From an uncultured Pelagibacteraceae bacterium (GTDB taxonomy: Bacteria > Pseudomonadota > Alphaproteobacteria > Pelagibacterales > Pelagibacteraceae): 64,000 nt of DNA. Below, one piece after another: positions 52,671-61,286 of the stretch (positions within the stretch are counted from its first letter, which is position 1; each line of letters begins with the position of its first letter). The notes under the pieces were generated by a model. It was not told where the DNA came from. It saw nothing but the letters and a program-made list of their open reading frames with translations, and did not search any database. The stretch spans positions 1 to 64,000 of the forward strand of contig CACDGO010000004.1 in the NCBI GenBank assembly GCA_902552345.1. Direction: 5' to 3'. The position numbers and the translations under genes are program-made.

Positions 52671-54461
52671 TTATTGACTAGTTTTTTCAAGTATTTGATT
52701 ACCGCATACTAAATAGTCAAGATCGGTGACTAAAAAACATCTATATGCATCCTCTATAGTAGACACAATTGGTTCACCTCTAATGTTAAATGAAGTATTA
52801 ACTAAAATTGGAACATTTGTAATACTGTCAAATTTCTTTATCAAGTTATAATATTTTTTATTTTGTTTTTCATTTACAGTTTGTATTCTTGCAGAATAAT
52901 CGACATGGGTGACTGCTGGAATTAGGGATCTTTTTATATTTAACTGATCAATTCCGAAAAGCTTTGTCTCAGTCTTGGTCATCTCAATCAGCTTATCTTT
53001 TTTTACTCTAGCTACCATAAGCATGTAAGGGCTTTTTTTATCATATTCAAACCATTCATTTACTTTTTCCTCAAGGACGGATGGTGCAAAAGGTCTAAAA
53101 CTCTCTCTAAATTTAATTTTTAGATTTAAATTTTTTTGCATATTAGCTGATCTTGGATCTGCTAATATTGATCTGTTTCCTAATGCTCTTGGACCAAATT
53201 CTGCTTTACCTTGAAACCAACCTATTGTTTTTCCCTCGGACAGATACTTTGCTGTTAAATTGATTAACTCATTCTCGTCGTACTTTTTAAAACTTGCACC
53301 CATTTCATCTAGTTTTGAAATTATTTGTTCATCACTATATTCTGGTCCTAAAAGTGAACCAGCCATATTATCGTTTTCTTCAATAATTCTATTACCTTTA
53401 CATTCTTTACACCAATAAGCTAATGCAGCCCCTAATGAGCCCCCTGCATCACCTGATGCAGGTTGTATCCATATATTATCAAATATTTTTTCTTTAAAAA
53501 TTTTGCCATTGGCAACACAATTTAATGCGACGCCCCCTGCAAGACATAAATTTGGAATTTTAAATTCATTTCGTAAAGATTTTGTAATTCTTAATACTAT
53601 ATTCTCAGTTGTTTTTTGTATTGATGATGCTATATCCATGTGAAATTGTGTAATTTTCTCGTCTTTTTCTCTTGGTTTTTTTCCAAAAAGATTATTAAAA
53701 TTTTCATTAGTCATTGTTAAGCCAGTAGCGTAGTTAAAATATTTTTGATTTAATCTGAATGATCCGTCTTCTTTGATATCAATTAATTTTTCAACTATTA
53801 AATCATAATATTTTGGTATTCCGTATGGGGCTAGTCCCATAAGTTTATATTCCCCACCATTAACTTTAAAACCAGTGTAATAAGTAAATGCTGAGTACAA
53901 TAATCCTAATGAGTGTGGGAAACTTAATTCTTTTACAATATCAATTTTATTTGACTCTCCAATAGCTACTGTTGTTGTCGCCCATTCACCGACACCATCC
54001 ATAGTTAAAATTAAAGATTTATCAAAAGGAGAGGGATAAAATGCAGATGCCGCGTGACTTAAGTGATGTTCAGAAAATTTAATTTGATTTATGTTATTAA
54101 AATCTTCATCAATATTTCTTAACAAGTCATACAAATATTTTTTTTGAAATAATTTTTCTCTTAACCAAACTGGCATTGCCATTGAAAATGATTTGAAACC
54201 TTTTGGAGCAAAAGCCATATAAGTTTCTAGTAATCTCTCAAATTTTAGAAATGGCTTTTCATAAAAAACTATATAGTCAATTTCATTTAATTTCACTTTT
54301 GCTTTTGAAAGAACAAATTCTATAGCGTTTTTTGGGAAATTATCATCGTGTTTTTTTCTTGAGAATCTCTCTTCTTGAGCAGCCGCAATTATTTTTCCTT
54401 CTTTTATTATAGTAGCAGCGCTATCATGATAGAAAGCAGAAATTCCTAAGATAATTGACAT
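52671..54461 (-). CDS. NodU/TobZ-type O-carbamoyltransferase
   Basis: Protein of about 596 residues. The N-terminal Kae1-like domain has GISAFYHDSAATI, the metal-site HHLSHAASAFYPSPF and LTMDGVGEWATT. The C-terminal YrdC-like domain has GWFQGKAEFGPRALGNRSIL. Carbamoyl phosphate and ATP give carbamoyl-AMP, then carbamate is moved to a hydroxyl of a sugar or natural product. ATG 54461 gives MSIILGIS; it overlaps the stop of the DUF5989 gene by one base. Longer in-frame translation upstream is not needed. Confidence 0.9.
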   Translation of the reverse strand: MSIILGISAFYHDSAATIIKEGKIIAAAQEERFSRKKHDDNFPKNAIEFVLSKAKVKLNEIDYIVFYEKPFLKFERLLETYMAFAPKGFKSFSMAMPVWLREKLFQKKYLYDLLRNIDEDFNNINQIKFSEHHLSHAASAFYPSPFDKSLILTMDGVGEWATTTVAIGESNKIDIVKELSFPHSLGLLYSAFTYYTGFKVNGGEYKLMGLAPYGIPKYYDLIVEKLIDIKEDGSFRLNQKYFNYATGLTMTNENFNNLFGKKPREKDEKITQFHMDIASSIQKTTENIVLRITKSLRNEFKIPNLCLAGGVALNCVANGKIFKEKIFDNIWIQPASGDAGGSLGAALAYWCKECKGNRIIEENDNMAGSLLGPEYSDEQIISKLDEMGASFKKYDENELINLTAKYLSEGKTIGWFQGKAEFGPRALGNRSILADPRSANMQKNLNLKIKFRESFRPFAPSVLEEKVNEWFEYDKKSPYMLMVARVKKDKLIEMTKTETKLFGIDQLNIKRSLIPAVTHVDYSARIQTVNEKQNKKYYNLIKKFDSITNVPILVNTSFNIRGEPIVSTIEDAYRCFLVTDLDYLVCGNQILEKTSQ

Positions 54462-54613
54462 TAAAAAATAGTATAGATAAACGGAGCTACAGCTGAACCT
54501 TGGCTTAAAACAATTAGAGCTCCAAATAAAGCCAAAACTATTATTATTGGAAATAACCAATATTTTTTTCTAAATTTTAAAAACTCCCAAAATTCTTTAA
54601 GAAAATCCAACAT
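54461..54613 (-). CDS. DUF5989 family single-span protein (50 residues)
   Basis: Predicted 50-residue protein: MLDFLKEFWEFLKFRKKYW, then a hydrophobic helix and the C-terminal SQGSAVAPFIYTIF. This is the DUF5989 pattern (SxtK-like), a family found with carbamoyltransferases. Both ends are one-base overlaps: its ATG with the stop of the SxtJ-like gene and its TAA with the carbamoyltransferase ATG. Probably a membrane subunit. Confidence 0.82.
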   Translation of the reverse strand: MLDFLKEFWEFLKFRKKYWLFPIIIVLALFGALIVLSQGSAVAPFIYTIF

Positions 54614-54990
54614 TAGTACTGTTTATCCATAGACTCAGAATTTTTATCTCTATTATGCCAATAACTATTACTATTTGAAAATTTTATATTTAACAAGTCT
54701 TTACCAAGAATTCTTAAAAAAATGCTAATTGGAGTTAAAATAAAAAAGAAAATTAAAAACATTATAATTGGAGCTATAATTGAACCAAGGGATATACCTA
54801 ATTTAATCCATAAATTATTTAATACCCTCAATAAATTCGGTTTTATTAAAGAAATTAAAAAAAAAATTAAAGATAATATTAATGCCCAAACTCTTATATT
54901 GCCCGTAGAAAAAATAGGCCAAATTGATATTAACAAAAAAACAAATCCAAATAATAAACCAAAACTTTTTTCTGAAGATTTTTTACTCAT
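54613..54990 (-). CDS. SxtJ-like small membrane protein
   Basis: Predicted 125-residue membrane protein with four hydrophobic segments in two pairs and a polar C-terminal tail (NSNSYWHNRDKNSE). The pairing with DUF5989 and a carbamoyltransferase matches the SxtJ family first noted in saxitoxin clusters. Function unknown; this SAR11-like locus shows no other saxitoxin genes. Confidence 0.75.
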   Translation of the reverse strand: MSKKSSEKSFGLLFGFVFLLISIWPIFSTGNIRVWALILSLIFFLISLIKPNLLRVLNNLWIKLGISLGSIIAPIIMFLIFFFILTPISIFLRILGKDLLNIKFSNSNSYWHNRDKNSESMDKQY

Positions 54991-55002
54991 AACTTTCTTT
55001 AA

Positions 55003-56046
55003 TTATTGAATAAATGAATCAATAAAATTTGCAACTAAAATATTCGCTTTTAATGTCTTGTGAGTTTCGTCACAAAACAATGTGTTTTGTTCCTTAAGAA
55101 ATATTGACTTTTTGCTTAGATCAATAAAATGTACATTGTCATTTTTTTTTATAAGATTGCTTATAGAGTTATAGTAATGAATAAAAAACTTATCTTTCAT
55201 TTTTTCCTCAAAATTTTTTAATGAAGGCAAAGATAAAATGTAGAAATTTTTTATTCCAAGATTTTTTGATAATTTGATTGCCTCTCTTGTATTAAATTCA
55301 AAATTTTTTGCGGCAAAAGTAAAATCCTCTTTTGTTAAACTTGGATTTATATGCTTATTTGTAAAGTTTCTAATTATTTTTCTATTTGAAGTAATAATAA
55401 CATTTTTCAAAATTTTATAAAATAAAGAATATTTTTCGATAGTTTTTTCAATTTTGAGAATTTCAAAATATAATTGTCTCTTTTCATTTTTGTTAGAATT
55501 AATAAGTATATTATTTGGGTCTTTCTTTATTCCTTGGTAAATCACATTAATTTCATTGAATTTATGAGCCCAAATTATACTTTGAGGTAAATTCGTACTT
55601 TTTATCCCACTGTTTCTTAAAATTTGAAGTGAAACATAGCTGTCAATCCCATTTTGACCGTAATTTACAACATTCATATTTTTATTTTTATCTGAAAGTA
55701 TCTTTGGCCAGGAAGATGCATTGCTGCCGCAAAAGTTTCCTTTAGTTGTAGAACCACCAAATGCCCAAATTATATTTTTTTTATCATTTGACTTTGATGG
55801 ATTTTTTTTAATTTCACTAACAATTAAATTGAGTTTTCTTAAATCTGTTAAGTTAATTTTAAATTTTATTAGGTGATTAATATCAATCTTAATATTTTCA
55901 TTAAAACCGTAATAAAAAGCTTTAAAATTTTTTGTAGTAGAAGATATAAATATTCTTGAAATAAATTCCAGAAAGAAAAAAAATAAAAAAATTGCAAAAA
56001 ATGAAAGAGTAATTTTTTTTTTGAAGCTAAGGTTTTTATTTTTCAT
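55003..56046 (-). CDS. Membrane-anchored SGNH/GDSL-type hydrolase
   Basis: Protein of 347 residues with one N-terminal membrane helix (about 12-30). The block I motif is FGGSTTKG with Ser99, and the block V motif is CDETH with Asp326 and His329, as in SGNH hydrolases and acyl-esterases of glycans. The catalytic domain would face the periplasm. Thirteen bases from the SxtJ-like gene, so it is the first gene of the cassette. Confidence 0.78.
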   Translation of the reverse strand: MKNKNLSFKKKITLSFFAIFLFFFFLEFISRIFISSTTKNFKAFYYGFNENIKIDINHLIKFKINLTDLRKLNLIVSEIKKNPSKSNDKKNIIWAFGGSTTKGNFCGSNASSWPKILSDKNKNMNVVNYGQNGIDSYVSLQILRNSGIKSTNLPQSIIWAHKFNEINVIYQGIKKDPNNILINSNKNEKRQLYFEILKIEKTIEKYSLFYKILKNVIITSNRKIIRNFTNKHINPSLTKEDFTFAAKNFEFNTREAIKLSKNLGIKNFYILSLPSLKNFEEKMKDKFFIHYYNSISNLIKKNDNVHFIDLSKKSIFLKEQNTLFCDETHKTLKANILVANFIDSFIQ

Positions 56047-56054
56047 TAATTGAA

Positions 56055-57140
56055 CTATTTTTTTATCAAAAATAAATGCCTGTATTGACTTAACAATCTC
56101 CTAGCTCCAGCGCCTACCACTCCTAAAATTACTGCTAAGATTATAGCAAATGAACCGTATAAAAGAGGGTTATTTTCCGATAGTTTATAAATAAACTTTG
56201 AAAAAAAATTTAAATTTTCTATGTTTACTATTTCCGTTTCTTTAAGCTCTCTTAATCCATCGTAAAAAAAGGTGTCGTAAGCAATAGCTATTGCTACCGC
56301 GCATAATAACATTGCAAACAGAGTTTTTAAATGGGAACTATCTAAATATTGACCAACCTTTTGACCTACTTGTACACCAACTATTGAACCAATTACTAAA
56401 ATTATTACTAAAATTAAATCAATCGAGCCGTAGCTAAATGCATGTAAAACTGTAACTAAAGCACTAATAAAAACTGTAACAAATAATGATGTTCCTGGAA
56501 TTAAACTCATGGGCATACCAATTAAATAAATCATTGCTGGCACCATTAAAAAAGCGCCACCGACTCCGATTAATGCTGCAACAAATCCTACTACAACTCC
56601 CAAGAGGACAGGTGTAAAAGCACTTTCATATAACCTTGACTTTGGAAATCTTAATTTAAAAGGTAAACCGTGTATCCAGTAATGAGTATGTAATTTTTTT
56701 TTTAATGAAATTTTTTTTCTTGCTCTATCTAATTCACTTGCTCCCTCAATAAGCATTAATGTACCTATGATAGCTAACAAATACATATAAGATAAAGAAA
56801 TCATTAAACTTAATTTTCCTATCTCTTTAAAAAAAGTAAAAGTAATAATCCCTAAAGCTGTTCCAATAATACCTCCAATTATTATCATTAATCCCATCTT
56901 GTAATCTAATGTATTTTTGAACCAATGAGTCATAGATCCAGAAACTGAGGTAGCAAGAATATTGTTAATTTCATTAGGTACGGCATAAACAGGAGGTATG
57001 CCAAGAAAGATAAGAAATGGTGTCATTAAGAAACCTCCGCCAACTCCAAATAAACCAGATAAAACACCAACAGCAAAACTTACAAATAGAATGAAAATAA
57101 CGTCTATATGAACCTGTATAACTGGAAGATAAATCTCCAT
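56055..57140 (-). CDS. TauE/SafE family anion exporter, long form
   Basis: Protein of 361 residues, longer than the copy near 19 kb, with eight or more hydrophobic helices and the two repeats GVLSGLFGVGGGFLMTP and GFVAALIGVGGAFLMVP. An extra C-terminal part carries one more membrane segment (VGAGARRLL). Likely exports sulfite or another sulfonate-derived anion. Confidence 0.88.
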   Translation of the reverse strand: MEIYLPVIQVHIDVIFILFVSFAVGVLSGLFGVGGGFLMTPFLIFLGIPPVYAVPNEINNILATSVSGSMTHWFKNTLDYKMGLMIIIGGIIGTALGIITFTFFKEIGKLSLMISLSYMYLLAIIGTLMLIEGASELDRARKKISLKKKLHTHYWIHGLPFKLRFPKSRLYESAFTPVLLGVVVGFVAALIGVGGAFLMVPAMIYLIGMPMSLIPGTSLFVTVFISALVTVLHAFSYGSIDLILVIILVIGSIVGVQVGQKVGQYLDSSHLKTLFAMLLCAVAIAIAYDTFFYDGLRELKETEIVNIENLNFFSKFIYKLSENNPLLYGSFAIILAVILGVVGAGARRLLSQYRHLFLIKK

Positions 57141-57194
57141 ACCTAGTTTATAGGTATTCCTCTTGCACTAAATTGTCAATCTAGACTTTAAAAT

Positions 57195-57863
57195 TTAAGC
57201 TGCTGCTTGAAGTTTGTGCTTTGAAACCATGCCGCTTAAAAAATTCCAAAGATATCTAGCCGTTAACAGGGAAGAAACTTCCGCTTTTTTTTGCTCCTCT
57301 GCAGAAAGACCATCTAGAAGCTTTTCGCACTCAGCTCTGTGTATTACATCAGCTGATTTATGCGCCTCGAAAAATTCTAGACCTTCTTTAGAATTTACGC
57401 CATAAAATTTTTTTAAGCCTTGAATTTTTGTTTCTGCAATCTCTGGGATCTGTCTTTCATAAGTATACAAAGACGCTAATCCTTCAGCATAGGATTTTCT
57501 TGCTTGAACAAAAAAATTATCAATCATATCTTTTGTGAACCAATCAAGTTTTACATTTTCAATCTCATTTTCATCAGCACCCAAAGCTTTTGCAAAATTT
57601 TTCCATAACTTTGGATGATCACCATCTTTGTTTTCCTCATCTTGCAAATTTTCCAGAAGAATTCTTCTTTTTTCAATATTCTCACAAATTGAGTGTGTTG
57701 CACTAATGTATCTAGGAAATGCTTTCACATGTTGATAGTACTGTTCTGCGTAATCTTTAATAATTTCTCTATTTAACTTCCCCTCGTTCCAATAAACCTG
57801 ATAGAAAGGGTGATTAAGTAAGTGATATTTATCTAATTTTTTTCCTAATATTGATGAAAACAT
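57195..57863 (-). CDS. CADD-like di-metal oxidase (putative p-aminobenzoate synthase)
   Basis: Helical protein of 222 residues in the haem-oxygenase-like fold. All six metal ligands of Chlamydia CADD (Glu81, His88, Glu142, His174, Asp178, His181) have counterparts with the same spacing: E76, H83, E136, H168, D172 and H175. Tyr21 and Tyr24 lie near the position of CADD Tyr27, the side chain proposed to be converted to p-aminobenzoate. It may therefore supply pABA for folate without PabABC. Whether pabABC is present elsewhere cannot be seen. Confidence 0.82.
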   Translation of the reverse strand: MFSSILGKKLDKYHLLNHPFYQVYWNEGKLNREIIKDYAEQYYQHVKAFPRYISATHSICENIEKRRILLENLQDEENKDGDHPKLWKNFAKALGADENEIENVKLDWFTKDMIDNFFVQARKSYAEGLASLYTYERQIPEIAETKIQGLKKFYGVNSKEGLEFFEAHKSADVIHRAECEKLLDGLSAEEQKKAEVSSLLTARYLWNFLSGMVSKHKLQAAA

Positions 57864-57910
57864 TTTTGCTCCTTTGTTTTTAATAACTTATTAAAAAAAT
57901 TAATATGATT

Positions 57911-57982
57911 AAATAGAAAAATTATCCACAATTCAAAGTTGTGAAATTGAAATGTTCTTGTTTTGATTCACTTTTGATTCAC
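57911..57982 (-). terminator. Weak terminator-like hairpin and an 11-bp tandem duplication upstream of the CADD gene
   Basis: CACAA (57927-57931) pairs with TTGTG (57939-57943). On the minus strand the hairpin is followed by GATAATTTTTC, a weak U-run, so it could end the metC-MFS transcript. Just before it lie two exact head-to-tail copies of TTTTGATTCAC (57961-57971 and 57972-57982). The duplication has no evident role. Confidence 0.4.
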
Positions 57983-58003
57983 TTAGGGACTCAAAATACA
58001 ACC

Positions 58004-59227
58004 TTAGATAGTTTTATCCACAGTTTGTAATGGTCTCTCATCAATTGGTAAGTGTAATGCTGAAGCAATGAAAGATAAAACTATAGCTAAATACCAAGCA
58101 TAGTCAAAACTTCCAAATTGATCATAAAAGTAACCGCCTAAATAAGCACCTAAAAATGATCCGAATTGATGATTCAAAAACACAATACCAAAGAGAAGCG
58201 TTAAATTTTTTGTACCAAAAATTTGAGCGACTATACCATTAGTAGCTGGAACAGTTGCAAGCCACAATAATCCAAAAGACGTTCCAAACAGAACCGCTGA
58301 TAAATTGGAAGCAGGGAGAAAAATAAATAAAATTAACGTTATACCTCTTAAAAAATATAGACCGCTCAAAAGTATCTTTTTGCTATATTTATCGCCTAAG
58401 TAACCCATAATAAGAGTTCCGATTATATTAAAAAAACCAATTAAAGCTAAAATTGCCATCCCTGTCCAATCAGCTAATCCTTTATCCTGAACATACCGCG
58501 GAACATGAGTGGCAATTAAAGTAATTTGAAAACCACAAACAAAAAAACCAAGTATTAGTAATCTAAAACCTCTGTGTGCAAAAGACTCTTTCAGTACTTC
58601 ATTTAAACTTCGATTATCTATGTTTGAATTAACACTAACAAAATTATTCTTAGGCAATTTTACAAAAAAACCAGGTATACACATCATGATTAATATTATG
58701 GAGAATATAATAAATGACATTTGCCAATTAGAAACATTTTCAAATATATTGGATAAAATTGGGAAAATGAACATACCAAGTCCTCCACTAGCTGTAACGA
58801 TACCTGCAGCTTTACTTCTGTTTTCATTTGGAAAATGTTTTGAAATCATCGGAGTAAGAATTGTTCCAGCAGCACCCGCTAGCCCTAAACCAACAAACAA
58901 ACCCAGATTAATTTGTAACCACATTCCTGAGATGTAGTTATTTCCCATTAATAACATTGCCATTGTATAAAAAATTAAAGCAGGGATTATTACAACATAA
59001 CCTCCTAATTTATCTGAAATCCTTCCAAAAATTGGAGTAAAAATTCCCCAAAAAATAGCGTGAACAGCGATAGCTAATCCAAATTCAGTATTGGAAGTGC
59101 CTCCTGTTAATTCAAAATTATCAGAGTAAAGTCCGAAAGTTTGTCTCACTCCCATTGTAGTACACACAATAAAGCATGCAGCTACTAAAGCATTAAGAGC
59201 AGTTTTGTTTGGAAAAAAGTTTTTCAT
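58004..59227 (-). CDS. Major facilitator superfamily transporter
   Basis: Protein of 407 residues with twelve hydrophobic segments and the MFS loop FGRISDKLGGY between helices 2 and 3 and GYLGDKYSKK in the second half. It resembles oxalate:formate or monocarboxylate-type antiporters in general layout (TTMGVRQTFGLY). Substrate unknown. The start overlaps metC by four bases (ATGA), so it may move a substrate or product of that enzyme. Confidence 0.84.
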   Translation of the reverse strand: MKNFFPNKTALNALVAACFIVCTTMGVRQTFGLYSDNFELTGGTSNTEFGLAIAVHAIFWGIFTPIFGRISDKLGGYVVIIPALIFYTMAMLLMGNNYISGMWLQINLGLFVGLGLAGAAGTILTPMISKHFPNENRSKAAGIVTASGGLGMFIFPILSNIFENVSNWQMSFIIFSIILIMMCIPGFFVKLPKNNFVSVNSNIDNRSLNEVLKESFAHRGFRLLILGFFVCGFQITLIATHVPRYVQDKGLADWTGMAILALIGFFNIIGTLIMGYLGDKYSKKILLSGLYFLRGITLILFIFLPASNLSAVLFGTSFGLLWLATVPATNGIVAQIFGTKNLTLLFGIVFLNHQFGSFLGAYLGGYFYDQFGSFDYAWYLAIVLSFIASALHLPIDERPLQTVDKTI

Positions 59228-60420
59228 TTTATTTTTTTTAAACCAATTTTTAAGTCATTTATTAAATCTTTTGGATCCTCAAGACCTATATGAAGTCTGA
59301 CAATAAATTCATCATTATTAAATCTATAAAATTGCCGACCTTTTAAATATTCATCTTTTTTAGTGCTCTTAATTTCTTGAAGAATTGCTAAACTTTCAAA
59401 TCCACCCCAGCTGTATCCAATTCCAAATAATTCGAGAGAATTTATAAAAGCTATTACTGAAGATTTTTTTTTAGCTTTCACAACTATAGAAAAAAGACCA
59501 GTGGCCCCTGAATAATATTTTTTCCAAAGTTTATAATTTTTACTTGAAGGATTATGCGGATATAAGATTTCTTTTATTTTTTTTTGTTTTTTTAAAAAAT
59601 TTATTATTTTTTTTGTATTTTCACTATGTTGCTTTAGCCTAGTATCTAGAGTCCTTAAACCTCTTATAATTAAATAAGCTTCATCAGCTGACATTCTATA
59701 TCCTGACAATTTATAAAAAAACATAATTTTATTGAAAACTTTTTTATTAACTGCAAGAGAGCCTCCCATGGCATCAGAATGTCCAGAAAAATATTTTGTA
59801 GCTGAGCAAAAAGACATATCAAATCCGATTTTTAATGGCTTAAGGTACAAAGGAGTTCCCCAGGTATTATCTAACAACGTATAAATTTTTTTTCTCTTAG
59901 CTAATTGAATAATTTTAGATAAATCTTGAAATTCGAAAGTGTTACTGCCTGGATTCTCAACTAAAATCATTCTTGTTTTTTTTGAAATTTTTTCCTTAAG
60001 ATCATAAAAAGAATCCGGGTTATAGAATTTTGCATTAACATTAAATTGTTTCATTAAATCTCGAGATATTTCTTTAGTAGGACCATAAACATTATCGGAC
60101 ACTAAGATTTCATCGCCTGGTCTACACAAAGACATTAGTGCAAGAGCTATTCCTCCAAATCCTGTTCCTGTCAAAAAAACGTGGTAAGCTTGCTCTAGTT
60201 CTTTTAATATATTCTCAAGTTCAATCGTTGTAGTGCTACCATATCTGCCATAAGTATAATGAGAAACTTTCTTGTGTTTTTTAATTTTTAATTCATGTTG
60301 ATGCATTTCCTGTATTGAATTGAATAAAATTGTAGAAGCTCTAGTGACTGGAGGATTAGCAGACCTGTTAGTATTATCTTTTGTAGGATGTTTAAGAAAT
60401 GTGCTTATAGACTTTTTCAT
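59224..60420 (-). CDS. metC: Cystathionine beta-lyase / Cys-Met metabolism PLP enzyme
   Basis: Protein of 398 residues: HYTYGRYGSTTTIELE, GTGFGGIALALMSL, ENPGSNTFEFQDL, FCSATKYFSGHSDAMGG with the PLP Lys, RGLRTLDTRLKQH. These are hallmarks of trans-sulfuration enzymes of the cystathionine beta-lyase type. It could also be a gamma-lyase; the C-terminal SWGGFESLA favours the beta-lyase branch. Confidence 0.85.
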   Translation of the reverse strand: MKKSISTFLKHPTKDNTNRSANPPVTRASTILFNSIQEMHQHELKIKKHKKVSHYTYGRYGSTTTIELENILKELEQAYHVFLTGTGFGGIALALMSLCRPGDEILVSDNVYGPTKEISRDLMKQFNVNAKFYNPDSFYDLKEKISKKTRMILVENPGSNTFEFQDLSKIIQLAKRKKIYTLLDNTWGTPLYLKPLKIGFDMSFCSATKYFSGHSDAMGGSLAVNKKVFNKIMFFYKLSGYRMSADEAYLIIRGLRTLDTRLKQHSENTKKIINFLKKQKKIKEILYPHNPSSKNYKLWKKYYSGATGLFSIVVKAKKKSSVIAFINSLELFGIGYSWGGFESLAILQEIKSTKKDEYLKGRQFYRFNNDEFIVRLHIGLEDPKDLINDLKIGLKKIK

Positions 60421-60472
60421 AAAATAAGTATAATTGAACTTTATATATTACTTTACTAATTAAGATATAAAA

Positions 60473-60479
60473 AAGGAGG
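60473..60479 (+). promoter_or_regulatory. Perfect Shine-Dalgarno before the 27-residue ORF
   Basis: AAGGAGG ends seven bases before ATG 60487. Most genes in this window have no recognisable Shine-Dalgarno, so a full match signals strong translation of this tiny ORF. Confidence 0.8.
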
Positions 60480-60486
60480 CAAAAAT

Positions 60487-60570
60487 ATGGGTTACCCAAA
60501 AAAGCACCGAGGAAGACGAAAAATCGGCTCAAAAAAAAGAAGAGCAAGAAAAAGAAATAAGAAAAAATAA
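60487..60570 (+). CDS. 27-residue highly basic peptide, possible ribosomal protein (THX-like)
   Basis: The ORF encodes MGYPKKHRGRRKIGS followed by a run of Lys/Arg to KNKKK, about two thirds basic, and no acidic residue. Length and N-terminus (MG, Lys6, Arg10, Lys12, Ile13) recall ribosomal protein THX (bS31-like, about 26 residues), but the match is short. Strong Shine-Dalgarno, ATG start and TAA stop, no competing frame. Fourteen bases precede the next gene. Likely RNA-binding or ribosome-associated; not proven. Confidence 0.72.
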   Translation: MGYPKKHRGRRKIGSKKRRARKRNKKK

Positions 60571-60584
60571 TCATTAAATAACTT

Positions 60585-61286
60585 ATGTTTGAAGTAACTC
60601 AAATTAGAAAGTTGAGTATTTGGATATTTCTAATTCCATTATTGGCTATAAATGTTTGTTTGTTTATATCGCAAAATCCAAGTTTTTTAGAAAATACAAT
60701 TTTTCAAGTAGATCAGATAGGAAGGTCTGGTTTTTCTATTCCTTATTTAGATGGAAGCTTATCAATAAGTAGAGCATCTAGAACTTTTCCACAATATTTA
60801 ATTTTTAAGCCTTCAATGATTATAACTGCCATCCTCTTGTACTACTATTGGAAAAATAACAATGAATTAGTTAATAAGCTTTATGTAACTGATGAAAATT
60901 TTAAATTTAAAACATTTGGAATTTTATCAGCAATTTTTTTAGCTATTCATTCAGTTTTTCTTGGAATTAAATTTGATATTCAGATTTATAAATTATTCAG
61001 AAGAGTGGTTTTACTTTTATTTATAATTTTTGAGCTCATAGCTCAAGGTTTTCTTGTTTTTCATTTGTATAAGCTTAAAAATAAATTAGATAAATTTATT
61101 AACAAAAAAATATTAATTATTAAGATGATATTAGTTACCATTCTAGTTGTTGTTGCTTTTATAAGTCTGCCTACCCTGGTAACAAAAGGTAACACACATT
61201 TTAAGCATATGTTGGAATGGAATTATTTTGTAGGAGTTATTTTATTTTATTTGCTTTCGAGATTTTTTTGGATAAGAACCACTTAA
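60585..61286 (+). CDS. Five- to six-helix membrane protein, Frag1/DRAM-like, unknown
   Basis: Protein of 233 residues with hydrophobic helices around 13-31, 75-93, 108-124, 140-162, 178-198 and 212-228. The segment IPYLDGSLSISRASRTFP in the first loop recalls the SxSRxSRxFP motif of Frag1/DRAM/Sfk1 proteins. Its stop lies inside the first hairpin of the candidate RNA that follows. Function unknown. Confidence 0.6.
   Translation: MFEVTQIRKLSIWIFLIPLLAINVCLFISQNPSFLENTIFQVDQIGRSGFSIPYLDGSLSISRASRTFPQYLIFKPSMIITAILLYYYWKNNNELVNKLYVTDENFKFKTFGILSAIFLAIHSVFLGIKFDIQIYKLFRRVVLLLFIIFELIAQGFLVFHLYKLKNKLDKFINKKILIIKMILVTILVVVAFISLPTLVTKGNTHFKHMLEWNYFVGVILFYLLSRFFWIRTT

Noticed and set aside
54462-54560. 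Longer N-terminus of the carbamoyltransferase
   Set aside because: The extra 33 residues come from reading the DUF5989 gene in another frame; the family's N-terminus is SIILGISAFYHDSAA.
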